Below, piece after piece: positions 1-9,704 of a stretch of 64,000 nt of DNA. The DNA comes from Blautia luti. Lineage in GTDB: Bacteria; Bacillota; Clostridia; Lachnospirales; Lachnospiraceae. How positions within the stretch are numbered: position 1 is the stretch's first letter; every line of letters starts with the position of its first letter. Below the pieces are notes generated by a model. It ran no database searches, had not been told where the DNA came from, and saw nothing but the letters and a program-made list of their open reading frames with translations. Position numbers and translations under genes: made by a program. The DNA lies in NCBI RefSeq assembly GCF_033096465.1, contig NZ_AP028156.1, forward strand, positions 777,501-841,500, written 5' to 3'.

Positions 1-1903
<1,903 letters not shown>

Positions 1904-1966
1904 AGAATCGCAGGAAGTAATGAATCTCAAGGAAATGTCAACATGTATGTAGTTTTGAAGGTACAG

Positions 1967-1998
1967 AAAAAGCCAGCTAGATGATAGCTGGTTTTTTT
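1967..1998 (+). terminator. Rho-independent terminator of the rRNA operon
   Basis: The hairpin arms AGCCAGCTA and TAGCTGGTT surround a GATGA loop and are followed by a T run. It lies about 65 nt after the 23S 3' end. No 5S gene or tRNA lies between the 23S and this terminator. Confidence 0.9.
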
Positions 1999-2090
1999 GT
2001 ACGTAAAAATAAATATAATAAAATTATATAAGATAGTTTGTATGCTTTCATGAATTAATCCTCCTGACCAAATTATTTGAAAAAGTTTCG

Positions 2091-2117
2091 GAAAGTCTTT
2101 TTCTTTTCTTCAGAAAT
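2091..2117 (+). repeat. 27-bp direct repeat, left copy
   Basis: This pyrimidine-rich 27-mer starts GAAAGTCTTT and ends TTCAGAAAT. It is identical to 3373-3399. The two copies bracket the nucleotidyltransferase/HEPN remnant region, so they may mark a duplication or insertion boundary. Confidence 0.85.
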
Positions 2118-2125
2118 ATGGGAGA

Positions 2126-2154
2126 TAGACATAGAAGATCAGGAATGTTATAAT
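2126..2154 (+). promoter_or_regulatory. Candidate sigma-A promoter for the nucleotidyltransferase gene
   Basis: TAGACA and TATAAT are separated by 17 nt, about 80 nt upstream of the start codon at 2234. Confidence 0.5.
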
Positions 2155-2233
2155 TTTTTTACAAAGAAATCCTGAAGTAGAAAATGTAAGTATAATTTGG
2201 AAATAATATACAGAGAAAACGGAGGGATAGAAA

Positions 2234-2587
2234 ATGCTGATATGTATCAGATCAAAACGACAGAGAAATGCAGCGGAGTATGCTTTAAGAACTATTCAGT
2301 CATCATGCATAAAGCCTTATATTAAGACAATATATCTGTATGGCAGTTGTGCACGGGGAGAAGAGAAATATAGCAGTGATGTTGATTTGTTTCTGGAACT
2401 GTCAGAGTCATTCCGCTCCCGGCCGGAACTTAAAAAATATCTTTATCTTCTAAAATCAGAAGTATCCTCTGAGGAATTGGATGATGCAGAAACGGATCTG
2501 AAAATTGTAGTTGACGATGACTGGAAAAGGAACAAAATGCTGTATTATACAAATGTGCGAAAGGAAGGAATTCAGATATGGCCTTAA
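2234..2587 (+). CDS. MNT-type nucleotidyltransferase domain protein (minimal nucleotidyltransferase)
   Basis: This 117-aa protein is a minimal pol-beta-fold nucleotidyltransferase. The catalytic motif GSCARGEEKYSSDVDL is at about residues 37-52, with the acidic pair D49/D51 and a likely third acid at D88. An SD sequence (GGAGG) lies 8 nt before the ATG. Proteins of this type are antitoxins of HEPN/MNT toxin-antitoxin pairs, where the nucleotidyltransferase AMPylates or neutralises the HEPN RNase. The next gene, overlapping by 10 nt, is a broken HEPN gene, so this appears to be an intact antitoxin left without a working toxin. The family is clear; the cellular role here is inference. Confidence 0.85.
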   Translation: MLICIRSKRQRNAAEYALRTIQSSCIKPYIKTIYLYGSCARGEEKYSSDVDLFLELSESFRSRPELKKYLYLLKSEVSSEELDDAETDLKIVVDDDWKRNKMLYYTNVRKEGIQIWP

Positions 2588-2887
2588 ACAGTTATTTTGA
2601 TTTTGCAGAAAATGATTTTCAATATTTTAAAGCTTCTTATGATGCGGGGATAGTTTAGTCTGAACAGATTGATGAAATTTCTAAAAGGAAATATGGGAGC
2701 AGAGTTTTCAAAAAATACGCAGACACATATGAGAATGATAGATGGTTTTTATTTTTCAACCAGATACCCTGGTGATGATAGCATAGAGATAGATGGTGAT
2801 GATGTGGAAACCTGTAATGATGCAATAGAATTATGCAGAAAAGAAGTTTTAGAGTTAGAACGAAAATTAAAAAAGAGTGAGGTATAA
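2578..2887 (+). pseudogene. Decayed HEPN-domain gene (toxin partner of the nucleotidyltransferase)
   Basis: Reading starts at ATG 2578, overlapping the end of the nucleotidyltransferase gene, and gives an HEPN-like N-terminus (MALNSYFDFAENDFQYFKAS) that stops at TAG 2656-2658. A different frame at about 2730-2887 encodes a typical HEPN C-terminus: FYFSTRYPGDDS near 2745, then DDVETCNDAIELCRKEVLEL. The middle of the domain, about 50-60 residues including the RX4-6H catalytic region, is missing, and the two ends are out of frame. This looks like an internal deletion plus frameshift. The 3' part alone could give a 72-aa product from ATG 2669, but without catalytic residues. Confidence 0.8.
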
Positions 2888-2906
2888 ACAGAAATCACAC
2901 AAAAAT

Positions 2907-2964
2907 AAAAATATCCTGAACAAGTTGCAGAGCCAGATAGCCTTGTAACTATCAGGATATTTTT
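2907..2964 (+). terminator. Terminator after the NTase/HEPN unit
   Basis: The arms AAAAATATCCTGA and TCAGGATATTTTT pair across a loop of about 32 nt. The symmetric A/T flanks allow use on both strands. Confidence 0.7.
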
Positions 2965-3020
2965 GTTTGGTGCTGTCAGCTCTAAAAAATGTTTGAAAAT
3001 GGAAATATATATACAGAATA

Positions 3021-3079
3021 CTGTCGCTGGAACGACCCGCTGCAGGTGGAGAATCCTGTAAACAGAATTCTTTCTTGTG
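3021..3079 (+). repeat. Three-hairpin dispersed repeat, copy A
   Basis: Three small hairpins abut: GTCG..CGAC (3023-3036), CCGCT-GCA-GGTGG (3037-3049) and AGAATCCTG..CAGAATTCT (3050-3071), followed by TTCTTGT. Copy C at 62807-62879 has the same order with perfect stems. Changes in this copy mostly keep pairing through G-T wobbles. The function is unknown. Confidence 0.7.
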
Positions 3080-3449
3080 AGCAGACAAAGAAGCGGATTG
3101 TGAATATTCGCTTGACCTCAGCATTGTATGTTAAGTATAATATATCACTGAGATTACGTAAAAATATTTCTTGCATTTTGTAAATAGTTATGATATGATG
3201 CTGCTCAAAGAAAAGGGAGTAGCGGCCATCGATATGAAGAACTGGACTTGTTTTTCCTATAAATGGTACATAAATGCGTCAGAACGGCAGATTAAGAATG
3301 CCCGCATTATGATATAATCGGCAAGACTTTTGTTTTAGACATTAAGAGAAGAGCTCATGTTATGTCTGAAATGAAAGTCTTTTTCTTTTCTTCAGAAATT
3401 TTAGAAGCAAAATATTTACTTATGTCAAATGGTGAAACGGAGGAGAAAA
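3080..3449. other. Intergenic stretch without a recognised gene
   Basis: About 370 bp before the SPFH pair. It holds an isolated TATAAT (3313-3318) without a convincing -35, the right copy of the 27-bp direct repeat (3373-3399), and a 27-codon open frame at 3234-3317 with a weak ribosome site. I do not consider the short frame supported. Confidence 0.4.
3373..3399 (+). repeat. 27-bp direct repeat, right copy
   Basis: Identical to 2091-2117. It lies about 50 nt upstream of the first SPFH gene. Confidence 0.85.
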
Positions 3450-4478
3450 GTGAACGAAAAAGTAAATCCATTTAAAAAATTACAGAAACCGGGAAAACAT
3501 GTGAAACGTATTGTAATAGGAGTAGCAGGGGTGGTGATTATTGCAGGGCTTGCAGGAGATGCTACCTATCAGATCCAGGAGCAAGAACAGGCAGTACTGA
3601 CAACTTTCGGAGTGCCGAAGGCAGTGGCAGAAACAGGACTGCATTTTAAGATTCCTTTTATACAGAAAGTACAGAAAGTAAATACAACGATCCAGGGATT
3701 TCCTATTGGATATAGTATGGGAGATAATTCGGTGGTTGAGAATGAAGGCATTATGATTACCTCGGATTATAACTTTATTGATGTAGATTTCTTTATTGAG
3801 TACAGAATTTTAGAACCGGTAAAATATCTTTATAATTCAGAGAAACCGGAAGATATTCTGAAAAATATTTCTCAAAGCTGTATCCGTACAGTAATCGCAA
3901 GTTATGATGTGGATGAAGTACTTACCACCGGAAAAGGTGAAATCCAGAGCAAGATCAAAGAAATGATACTGAAGCAGATGGAGGAACAGGATCTGGGAAT
4001 CCAGCTTGTGAATATCACAATCCAGGATTCAGAACCACCCACACAGGAAGTTATGAAAGCATTTAAAGCAGTAGAAACTGCCAAGCAGGGAAAAGAAACT
4101 GCTCTGAATAATGCAAACAAATACAGAAATGAAAAGCTTCCGGAAGCTGAGGCAGAAGCAGACCAGATCATTCAGGATGCTGAGGCACAGAAACAGGTAA
4201 GGATTAATGAAGCGGAAGCTGAGGTTGCACGTTTTAATGCCATGTATGAGGAGTATGTAAAAAATCCGGAGATCACAAAGAAGCGCATGTTTTACGAGAC
4301 AATGGAAGATGTGCTGCCGGGAATGAAGATTGTGATTGATAATGGAGATGGAGTTCAGAAGGTTCTGCCGTTAGATTCTTTTACAGGGGATAGTTCAGAG
4401 AATTCAACAGAGACACTGAACACAGAGCCGCAGAGTTATCAGGATACACAAGATTTAAATGATTCTGAGAATGAATAA
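3450..4478 (+). CDS. SPFH/Band 7 membrane protein, HflK-like
   Basis: This protein of about 342 aa has one N-terminal membrane segment (about residues 22-40, IVIGVAGVVIIAGLAG), then an SPFH domain opening with EQEQAVLTTFGVP and KIPFIQKVQ, and a coiled coil rich in Ala/Glu (AEAEADQIIQDAEAQK near residue 245). The C-terminal tail of about 40 residues is Ser/Thr/Asp/Glu-rich. HflK-type proteins form large membrane cages with HflC that modulate FtsH proteolysis. The partner gene follows, but no ftsH is in the window. The GTG at 3450 is preferred because GGAGG lies 6 nt before it; an upstream ATG at 3429 overlaps that ribosome site. Confidence 0.85.
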   Translation: MNEKVNPFKKLQKPGKHVKRIVIGVAGVVIIAGLAGDATYQIQEQEQAVLTTFGVPKAVAETGLHFKIPFIQKVQKVNTTIQGFPIGYSMGDNSVVENEGIMITSDYNFIDVDFFIEYRILEPVKYLYNSEKPEDILKNISQSCIRTVIASYDVDEVLTTGKGEIQSKIKEMILKQMEEQDLGIQLVNITIQDSEPPTQEVMKAFKAVETAKQGKETALNNANKYRNEKLPEAEAEADQIIQDAEAQKQVRINEAEAEVARFNAMYEEYVKNPEITKKRMFYETMEDVLPGMKIVIDNGDGVQKVLPLDSFTGDSSENSTETLNTEPQSYQDTQDLNDSENE

Positions 4479-4564
4479 AGAAATGACAGAAAATATTTCA
4501 TATAAAAAGTGTTTTGGTAAATGAAATACGAAGGATAGAGATATAATTTGGAAAGGACTAATTT

Positions 4565-5431
4565 ATGAAAGGTAAGAGAGTTGGAATATTAATTGGTGTG
4601 GCTGCAGTGGTTGTAGCTGTCGGAGCGTCGGTAACGGTAACTCAGCAAAATGAATACAAGCTGATCCGTCAGTTTGGTAAGGTTGACAGGGTGATCAGTT
4701 CATCGGGAATCAGCTTTAAGATTCCGTTTATAGAGAGTACACAGTCATTGCCAAAGGAAACATTGCTGTATGATCTTGCAGCATCTGATGTAATTACAAA
4801 AGATAAGAAAACGATGATCAGTGACAGTTATGTTCTCTGGAAAATCAGCGATCCGCTTAAATTTGCACAGACATTAAACTCTTCTGTGGAAAGCGGCGAG
4901 AGCCGAATTAATACCGCTGTGTATAATGCCACTAAAAATGCAATCAGCAGTATGTCACAGGATCAGGTGATCACAAGTCGTGACGGAGAACTGTCTGATA
5001 TGGTCATGGAGGCAATAGGAACAAACATGGATCAGTATGGAATCGAACTTCTCAAATTCGAAACCAAGCAGCTGGACCTGCCAGATGATAATAAGGAAGC
5101 TGTGTATGAACGAATGATTTCTGAACGGGATAATATTGCAGCGACTTACAAGGCAGAGGGAAACTCTGAAGCAAAGGTGATCCGAAATAAAACAGACAAA
5201 GAAGTAGCAATCCAGATTTCTGATGCAAAAAAACAGGCAGAGATCCTGGAGGCGGAGGGTGAGCAGGAATATATGAAAATCCTTGCGCAGGCTTATGGAG
5301 AAGAGGACAGAAGTGAGTTTTATTCATTTGTGAGAAGCCTGGATGCGCTGAAGACATCTATGAAAGGTGAGGACAAAACAGTGATACTGTCTGCAGATTC
5401 ACCGATCGCTCAGATCTTTGAAGGGAAATAA
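4565..5431 (+). CDS. SPFH/Band 7 membrane protein, HflC-like
   Basis: The 288-aa product has an N-terminal membrane anchor (residues 6-28) followed by the SPFH domain (YKLIRQFGKVDRV, KIPFIESTQSLP) and an Ala/Glu/Lys coiled coil (KAEGNSEAKVIRNKTDKE, near residue 200). The C-terminus FYSFVRSLDALK...ILSADSPIAQIFEG resembles the C-terminal region of HflC. It lies 86 nt after the HflK-like gene and has its own ribosome site (GGAAAGGA). The two are most likely co-transcribed and form a hetero-oligomer with the domain outside the membrane. The substrate proteases are not evident from context. Confidence 0.88.
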   Translation: MKGKRVGILIGVAAVVVAVGASVTVTQQNEYKLIRQFGKVDRVISSSGISFKIPFIESTQSLPKETLLYDLAASDVITKDKKTMISDSYVLWKISDPLKFAQTLNSSVESGESRINTAVYNATKNAISSMSQDQVITSRDGELSDMVMEAIGTNMDQYGIELLKFETKQLDLPDDNKEAVYERMISERDNIAATYKAEGNSEAKVIRNKTDKEVAIQISDAKKQAEILEAEGEQEYMKILAQAYGEEDRSEFYSFVRSLDALKTSMKGEDKTVILSADSPIAQIFEGK

Positions 5432-5442
5432 AAGAAGAAGGC

Positions 5443-5480
5443 TTCGAATTTATAAAAATCTTACAAATTCGAATAAAAAA
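5443..5480 (+). terminator. Weak terminator after the SPFH pair
   Basis: Inverted arms TTCGAATTT and AAATTCGAA with an A-rich, not T-rich, 3' flank. Weak as an intrinsic terminator on the plus strand. Confidence 0.35.
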
Positions 5481-5498
5481 CAGAAACATAGAATTGGC

Positions 5499-5528
5499 TT
5501 GACAGTAACGCAGAATTGTTCATATAAT
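5499..5528 (+). promoter_or_regulatory. Sigma-A promoter of the DtxR-like regulator operon
   Basis: TTGACA and TATAAT, both perfect consensus, are separated by 18 nt. The palindromic operator at 5533-5548 begins 4 nt after the -10 box, where the transcript should start. Confidence 0.8.
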
Positions 5529-5532
5529 ACAA

Positions 5533-5548
5533 ATTAGCCAAAACTAAT
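5533..5548 (+). promoter_or_regulatory. Candidate metalloregulator operator, ATTAG-N6-CTAAT (site 1)
   Basis: A 16-bp palindrome with 5-bp arms lies over the predicted transcription start of the regulator genes. The same arms and spacing recur at 7489-7504 in the promoter of the ABC transporter operon. The TTAG/CTAA arms resemble parts of DtxR/IdeR boxes. That the regulator binds here, with autoregulation, is inference. Confidence 0.6.
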
Positions 5549-5607
5549 CTGCTGATATAAGGTACTTGGAGAGAAAATTATTATAGAATAATTCAGGTGG
5601 GATCAAA

Positions 5608-6495
5608 ATGAGAAAACTGATGCAAACTGATTTTGAAGAAATAAAGGAAACGAATATTCAGCTTCCATCTTCACGACGTGAGATTGCGGAAGACATGTTA
5701 GAGCAGATTTGTCTGATCGCGAATGCAGGAGCAGAGATTACGGTTGAGGAGTTATGCGGCCGTATGAATATGAGCAGAAGAGAAGTTAATTTTTGTCTGA
5801 AACAATTAAAAAATCATGGATATGTTGTCGAGGAGAAAGAGACGTATACAGGATTACAGGGGAAAGAAGCTGAATCAGGGATTTTTCTCACAGAGCTTGG
5901 GAAGATTACAGGTGAGGAATTTCAATATCGTCATGAAATTCTGAGGCAGTTTCTGCAGTTTGTGGGTGTTTCAGAGGAGAAGGCAGAAGAGGATGCCTGT
6001 CGTATGGAGCATGTGATCAGTGAGGAGACGGTTCAGCAGATTTGCAATTTTGTGGATTATGGAGATACTTTTGAGAGGATTTTGAAGCAGCCGGATCTGC
6101 GTAGCTGGTACCGGCCGGGGAGTTATCAGTTTCTTATGGGAATCTACCAGATAGAGAAGACGTATCCGAGAAGATTTGCCAGGGAATTTAAACGTTTTTC
6201 TGAGAATATCCGGCTGCATGTTACAGAAGATGAGAGCAGTTTTGAACTGATCAAAAGGGAAGGTGAGGCTTCATCTCAGAATTTATGGTACAAAGATCCG
6301 GAACAGGGATGGATACAGGCGGAAGAGAGAATGGAAAATCCCCGGATACCATCTGTTGCATTTAAGTTTCTAACCCGATGTCAGGATCCGATCATAGAGG
6401 GAGTCGCACTGATTGCGTTTACGAGAAAAGGTGAGAAGCCTGTTGACTGGAACAGCCGGGAACTTGATGTACATATCTGGAAGTCGGAGGGATAA
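5608..6495 (+). CDS. DtxR-family metal-dependent transcriptional regulator with extra C-terminal domain
   Basis: The 295-aa protein has a winged helix-turn-helix at about residues 25-100 (ITVEELCGRMNMSRREV...LKNHGYV, then LTELG). A DtxR dimerisation/metal domain follows at about 105-150. Ligand equivalents of the DtxR primary site are present as C131, E134 and H135 in EEDACRMEHVIS, and H109 matches DtxR His79. The ancillary-site glutamate (DtxR E83) is replaced by Arg. The Cys ligand suggests iron rather than manganese. Residues 155-295 form an unrecognised domain, whereas a typical DtxR family member ends near 140 or carries an SH3-like domain. It is followed 5 nt later by a second regulator and probably controls the ABC operon at 7576. 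Confidence 0.85.
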   Translation: MRKLMQTDFEEIKETNIQLPSSRREIAEDMLEQICLIANAGAEITVEELCGRMNMSRREVNFCLKQLKNHGYVVEEKETYTGLQGKEAESGIFLTELGKITGEEFQYRHEILRQFLQFVGVSEEKAEEDACRMEHVISEETVQQICNFVDYGDTFERILKQPDLRSWYRPGSYQFLMGIYQIEKTYPRRFAREFKRFSENIRLHVTEDESSFELIKREGEASSQNLWYKDPEQGWIQAEERMENPRIPSVAFKFLTRCQDPIIEGVALIAFTRKGEKPVDWNSRELDVHIWKSEG

Positions 6496-6500
6496 GGGGC

Positions 6501-7367
6501 ATGAATAAACAGGATAGTGTGGATCTTCTGCATCCCTCAATGCTTCAGATCCAGTATCTTATAGAACTGGAAAAGGTGGGGAAAAAGCGTGGAAGTGTTA
6601 CAATGATCGCAGACATCTGTGGGGTGAGTCATGGACCGGTCAGTCGTTTCTTTAAAGAGTGCATGGAGAGAGGATATCTGACGGAGAAATATGAGTTTAC
6701 TGCCGAGGGAACGCATGCCTTACTGATTTACAAGAAACTTCTGCGGGATGTGAAACTGTATCTGAAGGCAATGAATATTCAGGAAAAAGAGATTCCTGAG
6801 AAGATGCGGCAGTTGATTGAGAATGTAGATTATGATCTGCTCAGGAATATGATAAGGAATGGGAGGCAGACTGCCGAGCATATAAAGAAACAGGATAAGA
6901 GTCAGGAATATGCCAGAGATAGTCAGCACAGCAGGGAGCCGAATACATATTTTATTGAGAAAATATTGGAGAAAGGAAAGTTTCAGGTTGGGATTGCGGT
7001 TCATCAGATGAGCAGAAACAGTGAAACCAGGATTTCCATGGCTCATCAGGGATTTGAGCATCTTGCACTTATTCGAAATAATACACGCGGAAGCTGGCTG
7101 GAGCTGACAATCCGGGAGGTTAACGGACGATCCAGGATTGATGGAACCAGGATGTGGGGACATATTTCTTCTTTGAAATATGAGAAGCAGGGACAGCTTT
7201 ATGAAGCGGTTATAAAGGACGGACATCTGAAAATTCCGCTCAGTGCCTGTCATTTTTTCCGTGGGAGGATGGGAAATGTAAAGGGCACAGTTCACATTAC
7301 TGTTGCCTGTAATATTGGAAACGCACATATGCCGGAGAGTACAGCAGTGCTGACATTCTGGATGTAG
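6501..7367 (+). CDS. DtxR-like paralogue lacking metal ligands
   Basis: This 288-aa protein has the same plan as its upstream neighbour: a winged helix (VTMIADICGVSHGPVSRFF, then FTAEGTHALL), a short helical segment, and a C-terminal domain of about 150 residues. Where the upstream protein has EEDACRMEH, this one reads EIPEKMRQL, so the Cys/Glu/His metal ligands are absent. I infer a metal-blind DNA-binding partner or a sensor of something else. The C-terminal domains of both proteins end in predicted beta strands (VHITVACN and VALIAFTRKG), but I cannot name the fold. Translation is probably coupled to the first gene (5-nt gap, GGGGC before ATG). Confidence 0.6.
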   Translation: MNKQDSVDLLHPSMLQIQYLIELEKVGKKRGSVTMIADICGVSHGPVSRFFKECMERGYLTEKYEFTAEGTHALLIYKKLLRDVKLYLKAMNIQEKEIPEKMRQLIENVDYDLLRNMIRNGRQTAEHIKKQDKSQEYARDSQHSREPNTYFIEKILEKGKFQVGIAVHQMSRNSETRISMAHQGFEHLALIRNNTRGSWLELTIREVNGRSRIDGTRMWGHISSLKYEKQGQLYEAVIKDGHLKIPLSACHFFRGRMGNVKGTVHITVACNIGNAHMPESTAVLTFWM

Positions 7368-7371
7368 GATT

Positions 7372-7403
7372 AAAGGTCGAAATGAAGAAAGTTCGGCCTT
7401 TTT
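7372..7403 (+). terminator. Terminator after the regulator pair
   Basis: AAAGGTCGAA pairs with TTCGGCCTTT and a T run follows. It separates the regulator unit from the transporter unit, which has its own promoter. Confidence 0.75.
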
Positions 7404-7488
7404 ATTATGCACAATTATGACAAAAAGCTGATTTTACAGGTATTTCAGAAATTCATAAACCGTTCTCATAAGGAACGAAACTGCAAAA

Positions 7489-7504
7489 ATTAGTTGACGC
7501 TAAT
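7489..7504 (+). promoter_or_regulatory. Candidate metalloregulator operator, ATTAG-N6-CTAAT (site 2)
   Basis: The arms and spacing match site 1 at 5533. Here the palindrome covers the -35 box of the transporter promoter, which suits repression. It is the only other place in the window where I saw this pattern. Confidence 0.6.
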
Positions 7505-7523
7505 CCAATAGTACTGATACAAT
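7494..7523 (+). promoter_or_regulatory. Sigma-A promoter of the DUF454/ABC transporter operon
   Basis: TTGACG and TACAAT are separated by 18 nt. The -35 box lies inside the ATTAG-N6-CTAAT palindrome. Confidence 0.75.
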
Positions 7524-7575
7524 GACCTGACGGTTAGCAATAGATAACCAGATAGAGAAAAGGATGGAGAAAATT

Positions 7576-7965
7576 ATGAAACATACACTCAAAATCTTTT
7601 GGATGACACTGGGATTTTTGTGTCTTGGGCTTGGGACGGTGGGGATTGTACTGCCGATTCTGCCCACAGTTCCATTTTATATGGCAACGTTATTCTTTTT
7701 TGCCAATAGTTCAGAGAAGCTTCATTCATGGTTTCTTGAAACAAATTTATATAAGAAACATCTCGACAGTTTTGTGCAGAAAAGAGCTATGACCATGGGA
7801 ACAAAACTCCGCATCATGGGAACGGTAACTGTAATCATGGGCATAGGATTTTTATGTATGAAAAATGTGCCGATTGGCAGAATCTGTCTGATCGTGGTCT
7901 GGATCTGCCATGTATTGTATTTTTTCTTGAGAGTAAAAACAGAAAAAGAAAAGGGGAACTTATGA
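7576..7965 (+). CDS. DUF454 (YbaN-like) inner membrane protein
   Basis: The protein is about 129 aa. It has a first hydrophobic hairpin ([24 protein letters not shown], residues about 9-33), the family signature LPTVPF followed by [15 protein letters not shown], and two C-terminal membrane segments ([11 protein letters not shown] and [12 protein letters not shown]). The function of DUF454 proteins is not established. The ATG at 7576 is chosen because GGAG lies 6 nt upstream; an ATG at 7564 is possible. Its stop overlaps the start of the first ABC gene (ATGA), so the three genes form one operon under a presumed DtxR-type operator. Confidence 0.85.
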   Translation: MKHTLKIFWMTLGFLCLGLGTVGIVLPILPTVPFYMATLFFFANSSEKLHSWFLETNLYKKHLDSFVQKRAMTMGTKLRIMGTVTVIMGIGFLCMKNVPIGRICLIVVWICHVLYFFLRVKTEKEKGNL

Positions 7966-9704
7966 TAAAAACAAGACTGGTGGGATTATTATCCCATGCG
8001 AAAAAATATATTGTATATACGATCCTGTGGCAGTGGGCAGCACTTCTGTCGCAGGTGATGGCAGTTTTTTCAATCGCAGATTTACTGGAAAAGGTCGTAT
8101 ATCAGAATGTGACAACAGCAGTCATTGAACGAACAGTAATTGCGCTGATTCTGGTAGTGATCATTAGATTCATTTGTGAGAGAATGGGGGCAAGATCATC
8201 TTATCTGGCCTGTGTGGATGTGAAGCGTATCCTGCGTGAAAAGATTTATGAAAAGATGCTGAAGCTTGGAGCATCCTATAATGAACAGGTATCTTCTTCA
8301 GAGGTGGTTCAGGTATCAACGGAAGGTGTGGAGCAACTGGAAACTTATTTCGGAAAATATCTTCCGCAGTTATTTTATAGTCTGATCGCACCGGTGACAC
8401 TGTTTGTCATTCTCAGCAGAGTGAGCCTGAAAGCCAGTATAATCCTTCTGATCTGCGTACCGCTGATCCCGGTTTCCATTGTGGCAGTACAGAAAATTGC
8501 GAAGAAGTTATTGGATAAATACTGGAGCATTTATACTGGCCTTGGAGATTCTTTTCTGGAAAATCTGCAGGGACTGACAACTCTGAAAATCTATCAGGCA
8601 GATCAGCAAAAGGCAGACGAGATGGACATGGAATCTCAGAACTTCCGCAGAATCACCATGAAAATTCTGACCATGCAGTTGAATTCTACCAGCGTGATGG
8701 ACATTGTGGCATATGGCGGTGCAGCAATTGGTATGGCAGTGGCAGTATCTGAATTTCTGAAAGGAAATATCAGCATTTCCGGAACTTTATGTATAGTTCT
8801 TCTGGCAAGTGAATTCTTTCTGCCATTAAGACTTTTGGGATCTTTTTTCCATATTGCAATGAATGGTATGGCGGCAAGTGACAAGATTTTTAAAATATTA
8901 GATTTACCGGAACCACAGACAGGAGAGAAGATTTTGCCTGAAGGATCATTGGATATTTCTTTTAAGAATGTACATTTCGCATATGAAGAAGATAGAGAGA
9001 TTTTAAAAGGAATCGATCTGTACCTTCCGGCGGGAAGTTTTGTGTCTCTGGTAGGAGAATCCGGATGCGGAAAGAGTACGATCGCAGGAATCATTTCTGC
9101 AAAGAACAGAGGATTTACCGGAGAGATTACTATTGGCGGTGTGCCGCTTTCCCAGGTAAAGGAAACGGATCTGATGAGACATGTGGTACTGGTCCGCCAC
9201 AACAGTTATCTGTTTAAGGGAACAGTGGAAGAGAATCTTAGAATGGCAAAACCGGATGCAACAGAAGCGGAAATGGAGGAAGTTCTTGTTAAGGTAAATC
9301 TCCTGGGATTTCTGCAGACTCAGGACGGACTGCAGACAAAACTTCTGGAAAAAGCCGGCAACCTGTCCGGCGGACAATGCCAGAGGCTGGCGATTGCCAG
9401 AGCATTACTGAGAGACTCGGCAGTATATATTTTTGATGAGGCTGCTTCCAATATTGATGTGGAGAGTGAAGAACTGATTATGGATGTGATCCACCAGCTT
9501 GCCAGAACAAAAACAGTACTTCTGATTTCACATCGACTGGCAAATGTGGTAAATTCCGACCAGATTTATTTCCTGAAAGATGGAGAAATAAAGGAAAGTG
9601 GAAAACATGAAGAGCTGATGCAATTGAATGGTGAATACAGACATCTGTATGACAGCCAGATGGCATTGGAGAACTATGGAAGGGAGGAACCTTTGGATGT
9701 CTGA
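7962..9704 (+). CDS. CydDC-like ABC transporter, fused permease/ATPase, subunit 1
   Basis: The 580-aa protein has an N-terminal six-helix exporter-fold domain (about 1-320), including [18 protein letters not shown], a pattern common in CydD/CydC transporters. The ATPase domain (about 340-575) has Walker [10 protein letters not shown], signature LSGGQCQR, Walker [13 protein letters not shown] and switch LLISHRL. It starts in ATGA overlap with the DUF454 gene and is followed by its partner, so a heterodimer is expected. CydDC exports thiols and affects haem; YbtPQ/IrtAB have the same fold but import siderophores. Given the DtxR-type control, haem, siderophore or metal-related traffic is a reasonable guess but unproven. 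Confidence 0.85.
   Translation: MIKTRLVGLLSHAKKYIVYTILWQWAALLSQVMAVFSIADLLEKVVYQNVTTAVIERTVIALILVVIIRFICERMGARSSYLACVDVKRILREKIYEKMLKLGASYNEQVSSSEVVQVSTEGVEQLETYFGKYLPQLFYSLIAPVTLFVILSRVSLKASIILLICVPLIPVSIVAVQKIAKKLLDKYWSIYTGLGDSFLENLQGLTTLKIYQADQQKADEMDMESQNFRRITMKILTMQLNSTSVMDIVAYGGAAIGMAVAVSEFLKGNISISGTLCIVLLASEFFLPLRLLGSFFHIAMNGMAASDKIFKILDLPEPQTGEKILPEGSLDISFKNVHFAYEEDREILKGIDLYLPAGSFVSLVGESGCGKSTIAGIISAKNRGFTGEITIGGVPLSQVKETDLMRHVVLVRHNSYLFKGTVEENLRMAKPDATEAEMEEVLVKVNLLGFLQTQDGLQTKLLEKAGNLSGGQCQRLAIARALLRDSAVYIFDEAASNIDVESEELIMDVIHQLARTKTVLLISHRLANVVNSDQIYFLKDGEIKESGKHEELMQLNGEYRHLYDSQMALENYGREEPLDV

Noticed and set aside
2982..3183. Overlapping 64-codon frames on both strands
   Set aside because: They span repeat copy A and have no ribosome site, domain or codon pattern of a gene.
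6720..7412. A 230-codon minus-strand frame
   Set aside because: It is antisense to the second DtxR-like gene, has no ribosome site and no recognisable domain.
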